DNA of 6,319 bases from Bacteroidota bacterium (GCA_003448835.1 DLXM01000150.1:1-6319), one strand, 5' to 3'. Positions 1 to 6,319 are shown, counted from the first letter of the stretch. Notes: generated from the sequence alone by a model not told the origin. Translations and numbers: made by a program.

Positions 1-336
1 ATTGGCAATCACTTCATTCGCATTCATATTCGTAGATGTGCCAGATCCGGTTTGAAAAATATCTATTGGAAAATGGTCATCCAATTTACCATCAATCACT
101 TCCTGGGCCGCTTTCTGGATGTATGTAGCGACTTGTCCATCTAACAAACCAAGATCACTGTTTACTTTGGCAGCTGCAGATTTAACAAATCCGACAGCCT
201 GAATAAAAGATCGGCCAAATCGAATACCTGAAATTGGGAAATTTTCAACAGCGCGTTGAGTCTGGGCCGCGTAATAGGCGTTAGCCGGCACTTTAACCTC
301 GCCCATTGAGTCTTTTTCGATTCTAAATTCGCTCAT
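1..336 (-). CDS. fumC: Class II fumarate hydratase, N-terminal part (3' end off window)
   Basis: This is the first 112 codons of a class II (iron-independent) fumarase, the TCA-cycle enzyme that interconverts fumarate and L-malate in the cytoplasm. The reading frame stays open from an ATG at 334-336 to the left edge, so about three quarters of the usual ~460-residue protein is missing from view. The N-terminus ([20 protein letters not shown]) continues into [13 protein letters not shown] and, at about residues 95-112, into [18 protein letters not shown]. The SGT-S-NMN-NEV segment is the first conserved active-site region of the fumarase/aspartase superfamily. The early 'DSMGEV.VP..AYY.AQTQRA.ENF' pattern fits fumarase better than aspartase or argininosuccinate lyase. 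There is no recognisable Shine-Dalgarno sequence. A strong terminator ends only 24 nt upstream, so the gene is probably not simply cotranscribed with the dehydrogenase before it. I saw no convincing promoter of its own. Confidence 0.93.
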   Translation of the reverse strand, partial: MSEFRIEKDSMGEVKVPANAYYAAQTQRAVENFPISGIRFGRSFIQAVGFVKSAAAKVNSDLGLLDGQVATYIQKAAQEVIDGKLDDHFPIDIFQTGSGTSTNMNANEVIAN

Positions 337-360
337 TTTAATAATAATTATAGGGTTAAC

Positions 361-387
361 ATAAAAAACTCCGCTCGAGGCGGAGTT
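361..387 (-). terminator. Rho-independent terminator after the E1 dehydrogenase gene
   Basis: A perfect 8-bp inverted repeat has arms at 367-374 (AACTCCGC) and 380-387 (GCGGAGTT) around a 5-nt loop. Read on the minus strand, the hairpin runs directly into TTTTTTAT (the A-run at 363-368 on the plus strand). The plus strand has no T-run after the hairpin, so it works only for leftward transcription. It lies 60 nt beyond the stop codon of the fused dehydrogenase and just ahead of fumC, so it should end the dehydrogenase transcript. Confidence 0.88.
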
Positions 388-447
388 CAATGAAATCATT
401 CGTAAATAATGATATCCTAAAAAGCTGAAGGGGCTGACCCTTTTATT

Positions 448-2520
448 TTAATAGTTTAAGACAGCTTCGATTCCGTTTCGAATATCAGTATCGTTTGGAA
501 GGACATAATCTTCCATTGGATCCGCAAATGGAATATACGAATATTTTGCAGCTACTCTCTTAATTGGAGCATCCAGATACTCAAATGCTTTATCGGCTAT
601 TTGAGCTGATATTTCGGCACCGAGTCCGATAAATTCAAGATCTTCATGGACAACCAAAACACGATTTGTCTTTTGAACAGATTTCAAAACCAAATCCATG
701 TCCATAGGAACAATACTGCGCAAATCGATAACTTCGATTTCGAATCCATTTTTAGAATATTCTTTTGCGGCATTCAAACATTTTTGAACCAAAGCTCCAT
801 ATGTAACGATGGTCAAATCTGTACCTTCTTTGATGATTTTTCCTTTTCCGATTTCAACCAGATAATCTGCATCTGGTTCCGGACTTCGGGAAAACCCCTG
901 ACGATACAACGCCTTATGCTCAAGAAACATAATCGGATCATCAGATCGAATTGCTGTTTTGAGCAAGCCTTTGGCATCAGCTGCGTTGCTTGGCATTACA
1001 ATTTTGAAACCTGGAATATGACCAAATATAGATTCAATATTTTGAGAATGGCATAATCCACCGTGAATATATCCACCAATTGGGACCCGTATTACCATGG
1101 GAGCACCAAAATGATTATGAGACCTAAATCTAAGCGATGGAACTTGATTTCGTAACTGTTGCATTGCAGGCCAGATATAATCACCAAACTGGATTTCTAT
1201 AACCGGTTTGAATCCCTGGATTGCTAATCCACATGCAGTTCCAACGATAGACGCCTCTGATAATGGAGAGTTATAACAACGATCGGCACCATGTTTTTCG
1301 GTCAGACCTCTTGTTGCGGTAAATACTCCACCTTTACCACCAGCTACATCCTCACCAAATACGATCACCTTTTCGTCACGCGACATCTCTTCGTCCATTG
1401 CGTGATTGATGGCATCGATAATAACGATTGGGTCACCGGATGGTTCAGATTTTTCATACTCAAGATTGAGTTCTTTTTCTGAATACATAAACCGAACTCC
1501 ATCTTCCGGCTTCGGTTCATCCTGTTTGAGCACCCATTCTGTATCAGAGTCTACCTGCTTACGGACTTCAGCTTTGATGATATCAAGCTCAGTTTCAGTT
1601 GCAAATCCATTTTCTATGAGTTTCTCAGCTAGTTTTTCAATAGGATCTGAAAGTTTGTCCTCTTCAAGTTCTTCAGGTGTTCGATATTTACGATGATCAT
1701 CTGAACTTGAGTGTGGCAATAACCGAACTACATGAGCATGGACCAACGACGGGCCTTCACCTGCACGAGCTCGTTTTACAGCAGCTTCCATGGCTGCATG
1801 AGAATTAAAATAATCGGTTCCATCAACTTCAAAAATCTGCAGATTCTGAAATCCACTTACTGATTTTGAGATGCTGTGATTACTGGTTTGTTCAGAAACA
1901 TGGACACTTATAGCGTATTTATTATCCTGAATGACCACCACAAGTGGGGCTTTTGTTCGTGTTGCCCAGTTCATCATTTCAAAAAATGACCCTTGTGATG
2001 TCCCTCCATCGCCCATTGATACATAAGTTACTTCATCGCTATTTTTGCGAACAGCGGCTTGAGCGACACCAAGACTTGGCAGATTTTGGGCACCTAAAGC
2101 CGATGATACGGAGACAATATTTAAATCCTTTGAATTGAAATGCGAAGGCATTTGTTTTCCGTGGGATGTATCAGTCACCCTGGACAAATGCGCTGAAAGC
2201 AGGTCTTTGGATGTCATTCCAAGACCAAGTGCTAAGGACATATCACGGTAGTATGGCAAGAACCAGTCTTTACCGGGAATCATTGTTTTGGAAGCAGCCA
2301 TTTGTATGGCTTCATGACCTGAGCAGCCGATATGAAAAAAGCCCTTTCCTTGTTTCAAAAGGATTAACATTTTATCGTCCAAACGACGAGAAATATTCAT
2401 CGTACGATAAATCTCAAGTAAATCTTCTTTTTTGAAGTTTTTAATACTTGATGGTCGAATTTTATATTTTGAAGTAGCAGGTACCAATGACCTCGATTTT
2501 CTTAAAGTCTTTTCACTCAT
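448..2520 (-). CDS. Fused 2-oxoacid dehydrogenase E1 alpha/beta, branched-chain (2-oxoisovalerate) type
   Basis: This 690-residue protein carries both E1 subunits of a thiamine-diphosphate 2-oxoacid dehydrogenase in one chain. E1 decarboxylates the 2-oxoacid and transfers the acyl group to the lipoyl domain of E2 in a cytoplasmic complex. Residues ~35-330 are the alpha part, with the ThDP/Mg motif GDG (170-172) ending at N200 in QDNKYAIS, and the loop HSSSDDHRKYR (270-280). Residues ~363-690 are the beta part, with the conserved Glu in PLSEASIVG (E422), EIQFGDYI (442-449), HGGLCHSQ (486-493, likely active-site His491) and EHKALYR (534-540). The SDD in the alpha loop, EIQF.DYI and the K.LYR segment resemble branched-chain E1 more than pyruvate E1, but substrate cannot be settled from sequence alone. 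Fused E1 is common in Bacteroidota. No E2 or E3 gene is in the window. The ATG start at 2518-2520 has no Shine-Dalgarno sequence. A possible -7 element lies upstream and a terminator follows. Confidence 0.9.
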   Translation of the reverse strand: MSEKTLRKSRSLVPATSKYKIRPSSIKNFKKEDLLEIYRTMNISRRLDDKMLILLKQGKGFFHIGCSGHEAIQMAASKTMIPGKDWFLPYYRDMSLALGLGMTSKDLLSAHLSRVTDTSHGKQMPSHFNSKDLNIVSVSSALGAQNLPSLGVAQAAVRKNSDEVTYVSMGDGGTSQGSFFEMMNWATRTKAPLVVVIQDNKYAISVHVSEQTSNHSISKSVSGFQNLQIFEVDGTDYFNSHAAMEAAVKRARAGEGPSLVHAHVVRLLPHSSSDDHRKYRTPEELEEDKLSDPIEKLAEKLIENGFATETELDIIKAEVRKQVDSDTEWVLKQDEPKPEDGVRFMYSEKELNLEYEKSEPSGDPIVIIDAINHAMDEEMSRDEKVIVFGEDVAGGKGGVFTATRGLTEKHGADRCYNSPLSEASIVGTACGLAIQGFKPVIEIQFGDYIWPAMQQLRNQVPSLRFRSHNHFGAPMVIRVPIGGYIHGGLCHSQNIESIFGHIPGFKIVMPSNAADAKGLLKTAIRSDDPIMFLEHKALYRQGFSRSPEPDADYLVEIGKGKIIKEGTDLTIVTYGALVQKCLNAAKEYSKNGFEIEVIDLRSIVPMDMDLVLKSVQKTNRVLVVHEDLEFIGLGAEISAQIADKAFEYLDAPIKRVAAKYSYIPFADPMEDYVLPNDTDIRNGIEAVLNY

Positions 2521-2592
2521 GTAACTAATATTTTAAAGAGAAGCTGAGTAAGTATTTTACGACACTAAAATAACGGATTTCATTTGTTCTTA

Positions 2593-2600
2593 CAAACTTA
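2593..2600 (-). promoter_or_regulatory. Possible Bacteroidota-type -7 element for the E1 gene
   Basis: On the minus strand this reads TAAGTTTG, an exact match to the Bacteroidota -7 consensus TAnnTTTG, in the 126-nt gap before the E1 start. It would give a leader of roughly 65 nt. No TTTG or TTG lies about 19 nt upstream; the nearest TTG is 28 nt away. Only half of the promoter is therefore supported, and an 8-nt motif with two free positions can arise by chance. Confidence 0.35.
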
Positions 2601-2628
2601 ATCAGAGGATGAACACTATTTTCTAGAC

Positions 2629-2657
2629 CAATAACTTGCCCGTAAGTTATTGTTTTT
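2629..2657. terminator. Perfect stem-loop over the GNAT gene stop codon, T-run only on plus strand
   Basis: A perfect 9-bp inverted repeat, CAATAACTT (2629-2637) and AAGTTATTG (2644-2652), encloses a 6-nt loop and includes the TAA stop of the acyltransferase gene (2647-2649). On the plus strand it is followed by TTTTT (2653-2657), the layout of an intrinsic terminator for rightward transcription. On the minus strand, where the genes lie, it is followed by GTCTAG, so the sense transcript gets a 3' hairpin without a U-tract. The stem is AT-rich and of moderate stability. It could mark a 3' end, slow decay, or stop antisense transcription entering the spt-GNAT pair. Confidence 0.4.
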
Positions 2658-3789
2658 CATAAATTCTATATTTTTTTTCAACAAAAGCGCCGAGTCTAAC
2701 AGCGACATTTATCATACTGGTATTTGTTTCAAGCAGCCAGCTTAATTCTGAGGACTTAAACCCTCTTTTCAGCCCGTTTATCACTCCTCTTTGATGGAGC
2801 ACAATATCAATTCCTCTTCCCTGCCATTCGGGAAGTACCCCCATTAGGGCTGTACGCATCTGCTTGATTCTATTTTTGTGATACAGCAGTTTTATAATTC
2901 CAAATGGGAACAACGAACCGTTCATTTTCTTAAAGGCGATATTCATATCAGGTAATGAAATCGAAAATGCAACAGGTTTACCATCGATTTCTGCTACTTG
3001 TGCAAAATCGGTATCAATGATCATTTTTAAATCTTTGACGATATGATCAAACTCATTCTCACTTACTGGTGAAAATCCCCAGTTTTTTGCCCATGCTTTA
3101 TTAAATATATCCCGGATGACAACCGCTTCATCTTTGATATTTTTCAAGTTGACATCGCGAATATGTAACTCCGGCATCCGACGTTTTACAATATCGTCTG
3201 CTTTTTTAATTCGATCCATATCAACAACTTCATCTGTAATCCTAAAAGCGAGCAGATCAACCTTTTTTGTAAATCCGGCGGATGAAATTAACTTGTCGTA
3301 GTACGTTTTATTATATGGCATCATCAGACTCGGGTCAAACTCGAATCCTTCAATAAGAATACCGATTTCAGCAATCATATTAGGACTAAATGGTCCATAC
3401 ACAATGTTTAATCCACGATCTTTTAGCCAATCAGATGCCACTTTTAATAGCAAATCCGCAACTTGCTGATTATCGATACATTCGAAAAAACCAAAAAATC
3501 CGGCTTCAATATCGTTAAAACGATTATAGCCTTTATTGTGAATGGCAGCGATGCGCCCGGCAACTTTCCCATTGAATTCTGCCAGAAACAAAGCCATTTC
3601 AGCATCTTCAAAAAATGGGTTTTTATTGACATCCAACAGATCCCTTTGTTGCATTCTCAAAGGTGGAACCCAGTGTTCATCGTTAGCATAATGACCATAA
3701 GGAAATTCTACAAAACGAGTAAAATCCTTCTTGTCAGACACTAATATTACACTACATAAATCGGGTCTGTTCGTTGTCACTGGTTTCAA
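2647..3789 (-). CDS. GNAT-fold acyltransferase next to serine palmitoyltransferase; candidate bacterial ceramide synthase
   Basis: This 380-residue cytoplasmic-looking protein has no signal peptide or membrane segment. The N-terminal half has the conserved pattern of a family common in Bacteroidota: WVPPLR (40-45), KNPFFEDAE (56-64), AGFFGFFE (96-103), YGPFSPN (131-137) and LMMPYNKTYY (155-164). The C-terminal half looks like a GNAT domain. It has an acyl-CoA-binding-like loop, LPEWQGRGID (319-328), and the closing segment ETNTSMINVAVRLGAFVEKKYRIYEK (354-379), typical of GNAT strand and helix order. The start lies 4 nt after the stop of the spt-like gene, so the two are probably translated from one mRNA. 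In Caulobacter, ceramide synthesis uses a GNAT-type enzyme (bCerS) that N-acylates the sphingoid base. This gene is a plausible counterpart, by family resemblance and position only. No ATG is available at the 5' end: TTG at 3787-3789 follows an in-frame stop, and GTG three codons later (3778-3780) is an alternative. Confidence 0.75.
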   Translation of the reverse strand: MKPVTTNRPDLCSVILVSDKKDFTRFVEFPYGHYANDEHWVPPLRMQQRDLLDVNKNPFFEDAEMALFLAEFNGKVAGRIAAIHNKGYNRFNDIEAGFFGFFECIDNQQVADLLLKVASDWLKDRGLNIVYGPFSPNMIAEIGILIEGFEFDPSLMMPYNKTYYDKLISSAGFTKKVDLLAFRITDEVVDMDRIKKADDIVKRRMPELHIRDVNLKNIKDEAVVIRDIFNKAWAKNWGFSPVSENEFDHIVKDLKMIIDTDFAQVAEIDGKPVAFSISLPDMNIAFKKMNGSLFPFGIIKLLYHKNRIKQMRTALMGVLPEWQGRGIDIVLHQRGVINGLKRGFKSSELSWLLETNTSMINVAVRLGAFVEKKYRIYEKQ

Positions 3790-3793
3790 TCGA

Positions 3794-5035
3794 TCAAGAT
3801 TCTTTTAGTGATTTGCCGTTATTATCTATAATACCGTGCATTATTCCAACTTTTTTAAAAGCTCCGAGAATGAAATCAAGCTGCTCATTGGTGTGTGTAG
3901 CACTATAACTTGTTCTCACCAAACTTTGTCCACGCGGGACAGCGGGTGGAACAACTGCATTTACATAGACACCTGCTTCGAATAGATCTTTCCAGAATTG
4001 AAAACACTGGAACATTTCGCCAATAACGACAGGAATAATTGGGGTTTGAGAAGTCCAGACATTAAATCCAAGCTCACGCAGGCCATTTCGCATATAATTA
4101 GAAATCTCTTCGAGGCGTTCGAGTCTCCAATTTTCTTCTTGAAGAATTTCAAGCGCTTTCAGGACGGTTGCCACATTAGCTGGTGGCATGGATGCACTGA
4201 AAATATGAGCTGGTGATACATGTCGGATGTATTCAATCACGGTATAATCGCCAACCAGAAAACCACCGAGTGACGCAAACGATTTTGAAAATGTACCGGA
4301 GATGAGATCAACTTCATCAAGCATTCCAAACGCTGATGCAGACCCCCGTCCACTTTCACCGATCACACCAATTGCGTGTGCGTCATCCAGATATAATCTG
4401 GCACCAAATTCTTTTGCTAGTGAAATTAATTCCGGGATTTTAGCCAGCGTACCTGACATTGAAAAAACGCCATCACTAACAATGATTTTTCCGGCTTTAG
4501 GATCCTCACGTTCAAGAAGTTTACGCAAGTGCTCCATATCGTTATGAGCATATCGTACGGTTTTAGCCGTTGAACACAATGTCCCAACAACGATGCATGC
4601 ATGATTATCTTTATCGGAAAAAATAACATCATTTCTACCGGCGATCGTCTGAATTGACCCTTCATTGGTTTGATAGCCGGTACTGAACAGTACACAGGCT
4701 TCTTTGCGCATAAATGCCGCAAGTTTTTCTTCCAATTCGAGGTGAATATCGAGTGTCCCGTTTAAATATCGGGAACCGGTACATCCTGATCCGTATTTTA
4801 GAATAGCTGCACGAGCTGCTTCAAGAATTCGTGGATCATTTGTTAGCCCAAGATAATTGTTCGATCCGGCCATAATGACCTCTCGTCCTTCTATCTTCAC
4901 AACTGTTCCATCTGTCGCAGTTAGCGGTTTAAAATAGGGATATAAACCGGAAGCTTTGACTTCATCAGCAGTTTTGAATTCGTAGGCTTTAGTAAAAATG
5001 TCGTTTGGTCTTATGCCTGTATTTGGATTGGCCAT
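3794..5035 (-). CDS. spt: Serine palmitoyltransferase-like PLP enzyme (alpha-oxoamine synthase family)
   Basis: This 413-residue fold-type I PLP enzyme belongs to the alpha-oxoamine synthase family, which condenses an amino acid with an acyl thioester. The best fit is serine palmitoyltransferase, which forms 3-ketosphinganine from serine and acyl-CoA or acyl-ACP, the first step of sphingolipid synthesis. Visible motifs in order are AGSNNYLGL (56-64), GSGCTGSRYLNGT (82-94), His145 in DNHACIV (ring-stacking His), LDDAHAIGV (216-224; Asp217 and His220 for PLP), GTFSKSFASLGG (247-258; PLP lysine Lys251), and VPPAVPRGQSLVRTS (362-376; Arg374 for substrate carboxylate). TGSRYLNGT favours SPT over 8-amino-7-oxononanoate synthase (BioF) or 2-amino-3-ketobutyrate ligase, whose equivalents differ. 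No biotin or threonine-degradation gene is nearby. The length is typical. The ATG start is supported by AGGA 8 nt upstream and by a good promoter ~40 nt upstream. It is coupled to the following GNAT gene by a 4-nt gap. Confidence 0.85.
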   Translation of the reverse strand: MANPNTGIRPNDIFTKAYEFKTADEVKASGLYPYFKPLTATDGTVVKIEGREVIMAGSNNYLGLTNDPRILEAARAAILKYGSGCTGSRYLNGTLDIHLELEEKLAAFMRKEACVLFSTGYQTNEGSIQTIAGRNDVIFSDKDNHACIVVGTLCSTAKTVRYAHNDMEHLRKLLEREDPKAGKIIVSDGVFSMSGTLAKIPELISLAKEFGARLYLDDAHAIGVIGESGRGSASAFGMLDEVDLISGTFSKSFASLGGFLVGDYTVIEYIRHVSPAHIFSASMPPANVATVLKALEILQEENWRLERLEEISNYMRNGLRELGFNVWTSQTPIIPVVIGEMFQCFQFWKDLFEAGVYVNAVVPPAVPRGQSLVRTSYSATHTNEQLDFILGAFKKVGIMHGIIDNNGKSLKES

Positions 5036-5043
5036 CCTGAATT

Positions 5044-5047
5044 TCCT
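5044..5047 (-). promoter_or_regulatory. Ribosome binding site of the spt-like gene
   Basis: The minus strand reads AGGA, followed by 8 nt and the ATG at 5033-5035. It supports this start. The fumC and E1 starts, by contrast, show no Shine-Dalgarno-like sequence. Confidence 0.5.
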
Positions 5048-5071
5048 AGACTTTACGTTAATTTAATGTTT

Positions 5072-5102
5072 CAAATATAGGTAGTATAAAGTTGCAATCA
5101 AA
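5072..5102 (-). promoter_or_regulatory. Bacteroidota-type primary sigma promoter for spt-GNAT
   Basis: On the minus strand TTTG (5099-5102) is followed by a 19-nt spacer and TATATTTG (5072-5079). This matches the known Bacteroidota vegetative consensus: -33 TTTG, about 19 nt, -7 TAnnTTTG. Transcription should begin a few bases further on, near 5062-5067, giving a leader of about 30 nt that includes the AGGA site. The element lies between the glycosyltransferase stop (5121-5123) and the spt-like start, so spt can be transcribed independently of the glycosyltransferase. No terminator hairpin follows the glycosyltransferase, so readthrough is also possible. Confidence 0.7.
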
Positions 5103-5120
5103 CGAAATGAACACTCAGTA

Positions 5121-6251
5121 TCACGCATTTTTAAAATTTCGAATAACTGTTTTCAGATATTCAATATATCTCAAAGAAACATTTTCCCATGTAAAGTTTG
5201 AATATATATATGATCTACATGATTCCGAGAGTGTATCTAGTTCATTATGCAATACTCTGTCAATTTCGCTGGCAAATAAAATATCATTTCCCACTTCAAT
5301 TCGATATCCATTTTTACCGGGTTCTATAACATCTTTTATGCCCTCTAAATCTGATGCAATTACCGGTGTATTCATCAAATTTGCCTCCAGCATCACGACT
5401 CCAAACCCTTCCATGTCACCAGGCACTACAATGTTAGGCATAATAAACAGATCAGCCGCACAATATGCAAGTTGTAGAATGTTATCAGGTTGTCTTCCCA
5501 GTAAAAAAATATTATGAGTATGCGGAGATGATCGTACCACTTTACTGATACGCGCTATTTCTGGACCATCACCCAATACAATATAGACTACATCGGATTG
5601 AATTTTTGGTAATACTTCTGTTATAAACCATTCATGACCTTTTCGCTTTATGAGTCTTCCGGTAGTAAGCAGGACTTTTTTGCCATTTAGAGGTAAATCC
5701 AGCTTCTTTAGCAGAGAATCTCTGGCTGTTTCTTTATCACATTCATGTAAATTAAAGTCTCCCGGCGAAAATCCATTTGGTAATGAAATCCCTTTTGAAG
5801 GATCCATTCCACGTTTAATCGAAGCCATTCTGGTTGCTTCACTTACACTTATTACCCCATCAAGCGATTTGAAAACTGTTCTCAGATATCGCTGATAGAG
5901 ACGGACCGATAATGTCACATCATGTCCGTGATTGATCGTTACCATCGGAATTTTAATTTTTTCCCGGATCAGTGGTGCAATCGAAGCCGTTACCATGGAT
6001 GAAAACAGAATGATATCTGCTTTATAATTTCTGACTGTTTTGGGCAGGCTTAATACGTTTTCAATAAGAAAAAATGCGGTTTTTGTACCAATTGAACCCC
6101 ATTCTGCCTCAAGTTTAACCGTTTTAAGATCTACCTCAATATTTCGACTAAGAGTATCTACAAGCTGTAAACTAACTCGTTGCATCCCACCCATATTTTT
6201 TAGTGGTGCATCTGCGGGTGGATGTAAATGTGAGATGTATAATATTTTCAA
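5121..6251 (-). CDS. GT4-like glycosyltransferase (GT-B fold)
   Basis: This 376-residue retaining-type glycosyltransferase transfers a sugar from a nucleotide-sugar donor, probably to a cell-surface polysaccharide or lipid. The N-terminal acceptor domain begins MKILYISHLHPP and includes a glycine-rich NMGGMQR loop (19-25) and NHGHD (107-111). The C-terminal donor domain has TTGRLIKRKGHEW (196-208), where the Arg-Lys is expected to contact the donor phosphates, LGDGPE (226-231), and the EX7E motif EGFGVVMLE (Glu281 and Glu289). The end of the domain (PVIASDLEGIKDVI, 296-309) is typical of GT4. There is no signal peptide or transmembrane helix, so the protein is probably cytoplasmic or peripheral. 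The start is a TTG at 6249-6251; an in-frame stop lies just upstream and no ATG fits. The gene begins 12 nt after the previous gene's stop, so it is likely the last or a late gene of a surface-glycan operon extending right. Donor and acceptor are unknown. Confidence 0.88.
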   Translation of the reverse strand: MKILYISHLHPPADAPLKNMGGMQRVSLQLVDTLSRNIEVDLKTVKLEAEWGSIGTKTAFFLIENVLSLPKTVRNYKADIILFSSMVTASIAPLIREKIKIPMVTINHGHDVTLSVRLYQRYLRTVFKSLDGVISVSEATRMASIKRGMDPSKGISLPNGFSPGDFNLHECDKETARDSLLKKLDLPLNGKKVLLTTGRLIKRKGHEWFITEVLPKIQSDVVYIVLGDGPEIARISKVVRSSPHTHNIFLLGRQPDNILQLAYCAADLFIMPNIVVPGDMEGFGVVMLEANLMNTPVIASDLEGIKDVIEPGKNGYRIEVGNDILFASEIDRVLHNELDTLSESCRSYIYSNFTWENVSLRYIEYLKTVIRNFKNA

Positions 6252-6261
6252 GCTACTTAGT

Positions 6262-6265
6262 TCCT
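6262..6265 (-). promoter_or_regulatory. Ribosome binding site supporting the TTG start of the glycosyltransferase
   Basis: The minus strand reads TAGGA, in which AGGA overlaps the TAG stop of the upstream gene (6264-6266) and stands 10 nt before the TTG. The overlap suggests translational coupling between the two genes and supports the non-ATG start. Confidence 0.45.
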
Positions 6266-6319
6266 ACTTTTGATAATTTTTAATCGCCTGTGCATAATTA
6301 TCAATTAATTCTTTAAAAA
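6264..6319 (-). CDS. C-terminal end of an unidentified upstream gene (5' end off window)
   Basis: The minus strand is open from the right edge to TAG at 6264-6266 and encodes FKELIDNYAQAIKNYQK. Of the three minus frames here it is the only one not broken at once: the others hit TAA within the first 15 nt. The peptide looks like an amphipathic C-terminal helix. The stop lies 12 nt before the glycosyltransferase start, the spacing of cotranscribed genes. Seventeen residues are too few to name a family. A neighbouring glycan-synthesis gene is likely from context only. Confidence 0.5.
   Translation of the reverse strand, partial: FKELIDNYAQAIKNYQK

Noticed and set aside
395..413. ATCATT / AATGAT inverted repeat with a 7-nt spacer in the E1-fumC gap.
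   Set aside because: A 6-bp AT-rich match in AT-rich DNA is expected by chance; nothing ties it to an operator.
428..442. Small inverted repeat AAGGG / CCCTT with a 5-nt loop just after the E1 stop codon, followed on the plus strand by a T-rich stretch.
   Set aside because: Only a 5-bp stem, and the much stronger hairpin at 367-387 explains termination of the E1 transcript.
448..2520. Possibility that the single-chain E1 is an assembly or frameshift artefact joining two genes.
   Set aside because: The frame is intact, the linker between the halves (about 335-362) is natural in composition, and fused E1 alpha/beta proteins of this length are known in Bacteroidota.
3794..5035. Reading the PLP enzyme as BioF (biotin synthesis) or Kbl (threonine degradation).
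   Set aside because: TGSRYLNGT and the VPPAVPRGQSLVRTS end fit serine palmitoyltransferases better, the neighbour is a GNAT protein, and no biotin or threonine dehydrogenase gene is present.
5092..5517. 141-codon plus-strand open frame covering the start of the spt promoter region and the 3' part of the glycosyltransferase gene.
   Set aside because: Antisense to a well-supported gene, with a composition of antisense Ser/Ile-rich type and no recognisable domain. The same applies to the other plus-strand open frames inside the E1, GNAT and spt genes.

Overview
The window reads as ordinary chromosomal DNA from an AT-rich member of the Bacteroidota or a close relative (Rhodothermota/Balneolota type). 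Three things suggest this: a single-chain fusion of the alpha and beta subunits of a 2-oxoacid dehydrogenase E1; a serine-palmitoyltransferase-like enzyme followed by a GNAT-like protein, as seen in sphingolipid-making Bacteroidota; and an exact Bacteroidota-type promoter (TTTG, 19-nt spacer, TAnnTTTG) in front of that pair. The lineage is an inference. No rRNA, tRNA, mobile element or CRISPR array was seen.

All genes lie on the minus strand, so transcription runs from high to low coordinates. At the right edge are the last 17 codons of an unidentified gene (6264-6319). It is followed after 12 nt by a GT4-type glycosyltransferase with a TTG start (5121-6251). A short gap holds the promoter at 5072-5102. 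Next come the serine palmitoyltransferase / AOS-family PLP enzyme (3794-5035) and, 4 nt after its stop, a GNAT-fold acyltransferase (2647-3789). A 126-nt gap contains a stem-loop and a second possible -7 element. Then comes the fused E1 alpha/beta dehydrogenase, most like the branched-chain (2-oxoisovalerate) type (448-2520). A clear intrinsic terminator (361-387) separates it from the N-terminal quarter of a class II fumarase (1-336), which runs off the left edge.

The most coherent functional unit is the spt-GNAT pair. The first enzyme would condense serine with an acyl thioester to give 3-ketosphinganine. The second belongs to a GNAT group that plausibly includes bacterial ceramide synthase, so the pair could make the core of a (dihydro)ceramide. 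A branched-chain E1 beside it could supply the branched acyl-CoA primers from which iso-fatty acids and iso-sphingoid bases are built, and the glycosyltransferase could decorate a lipid or another surface glycan. Those two links are hypotheses from adjacency only. Nothing here is clearly a new system. Non-coding stretches are all under 130 nt.
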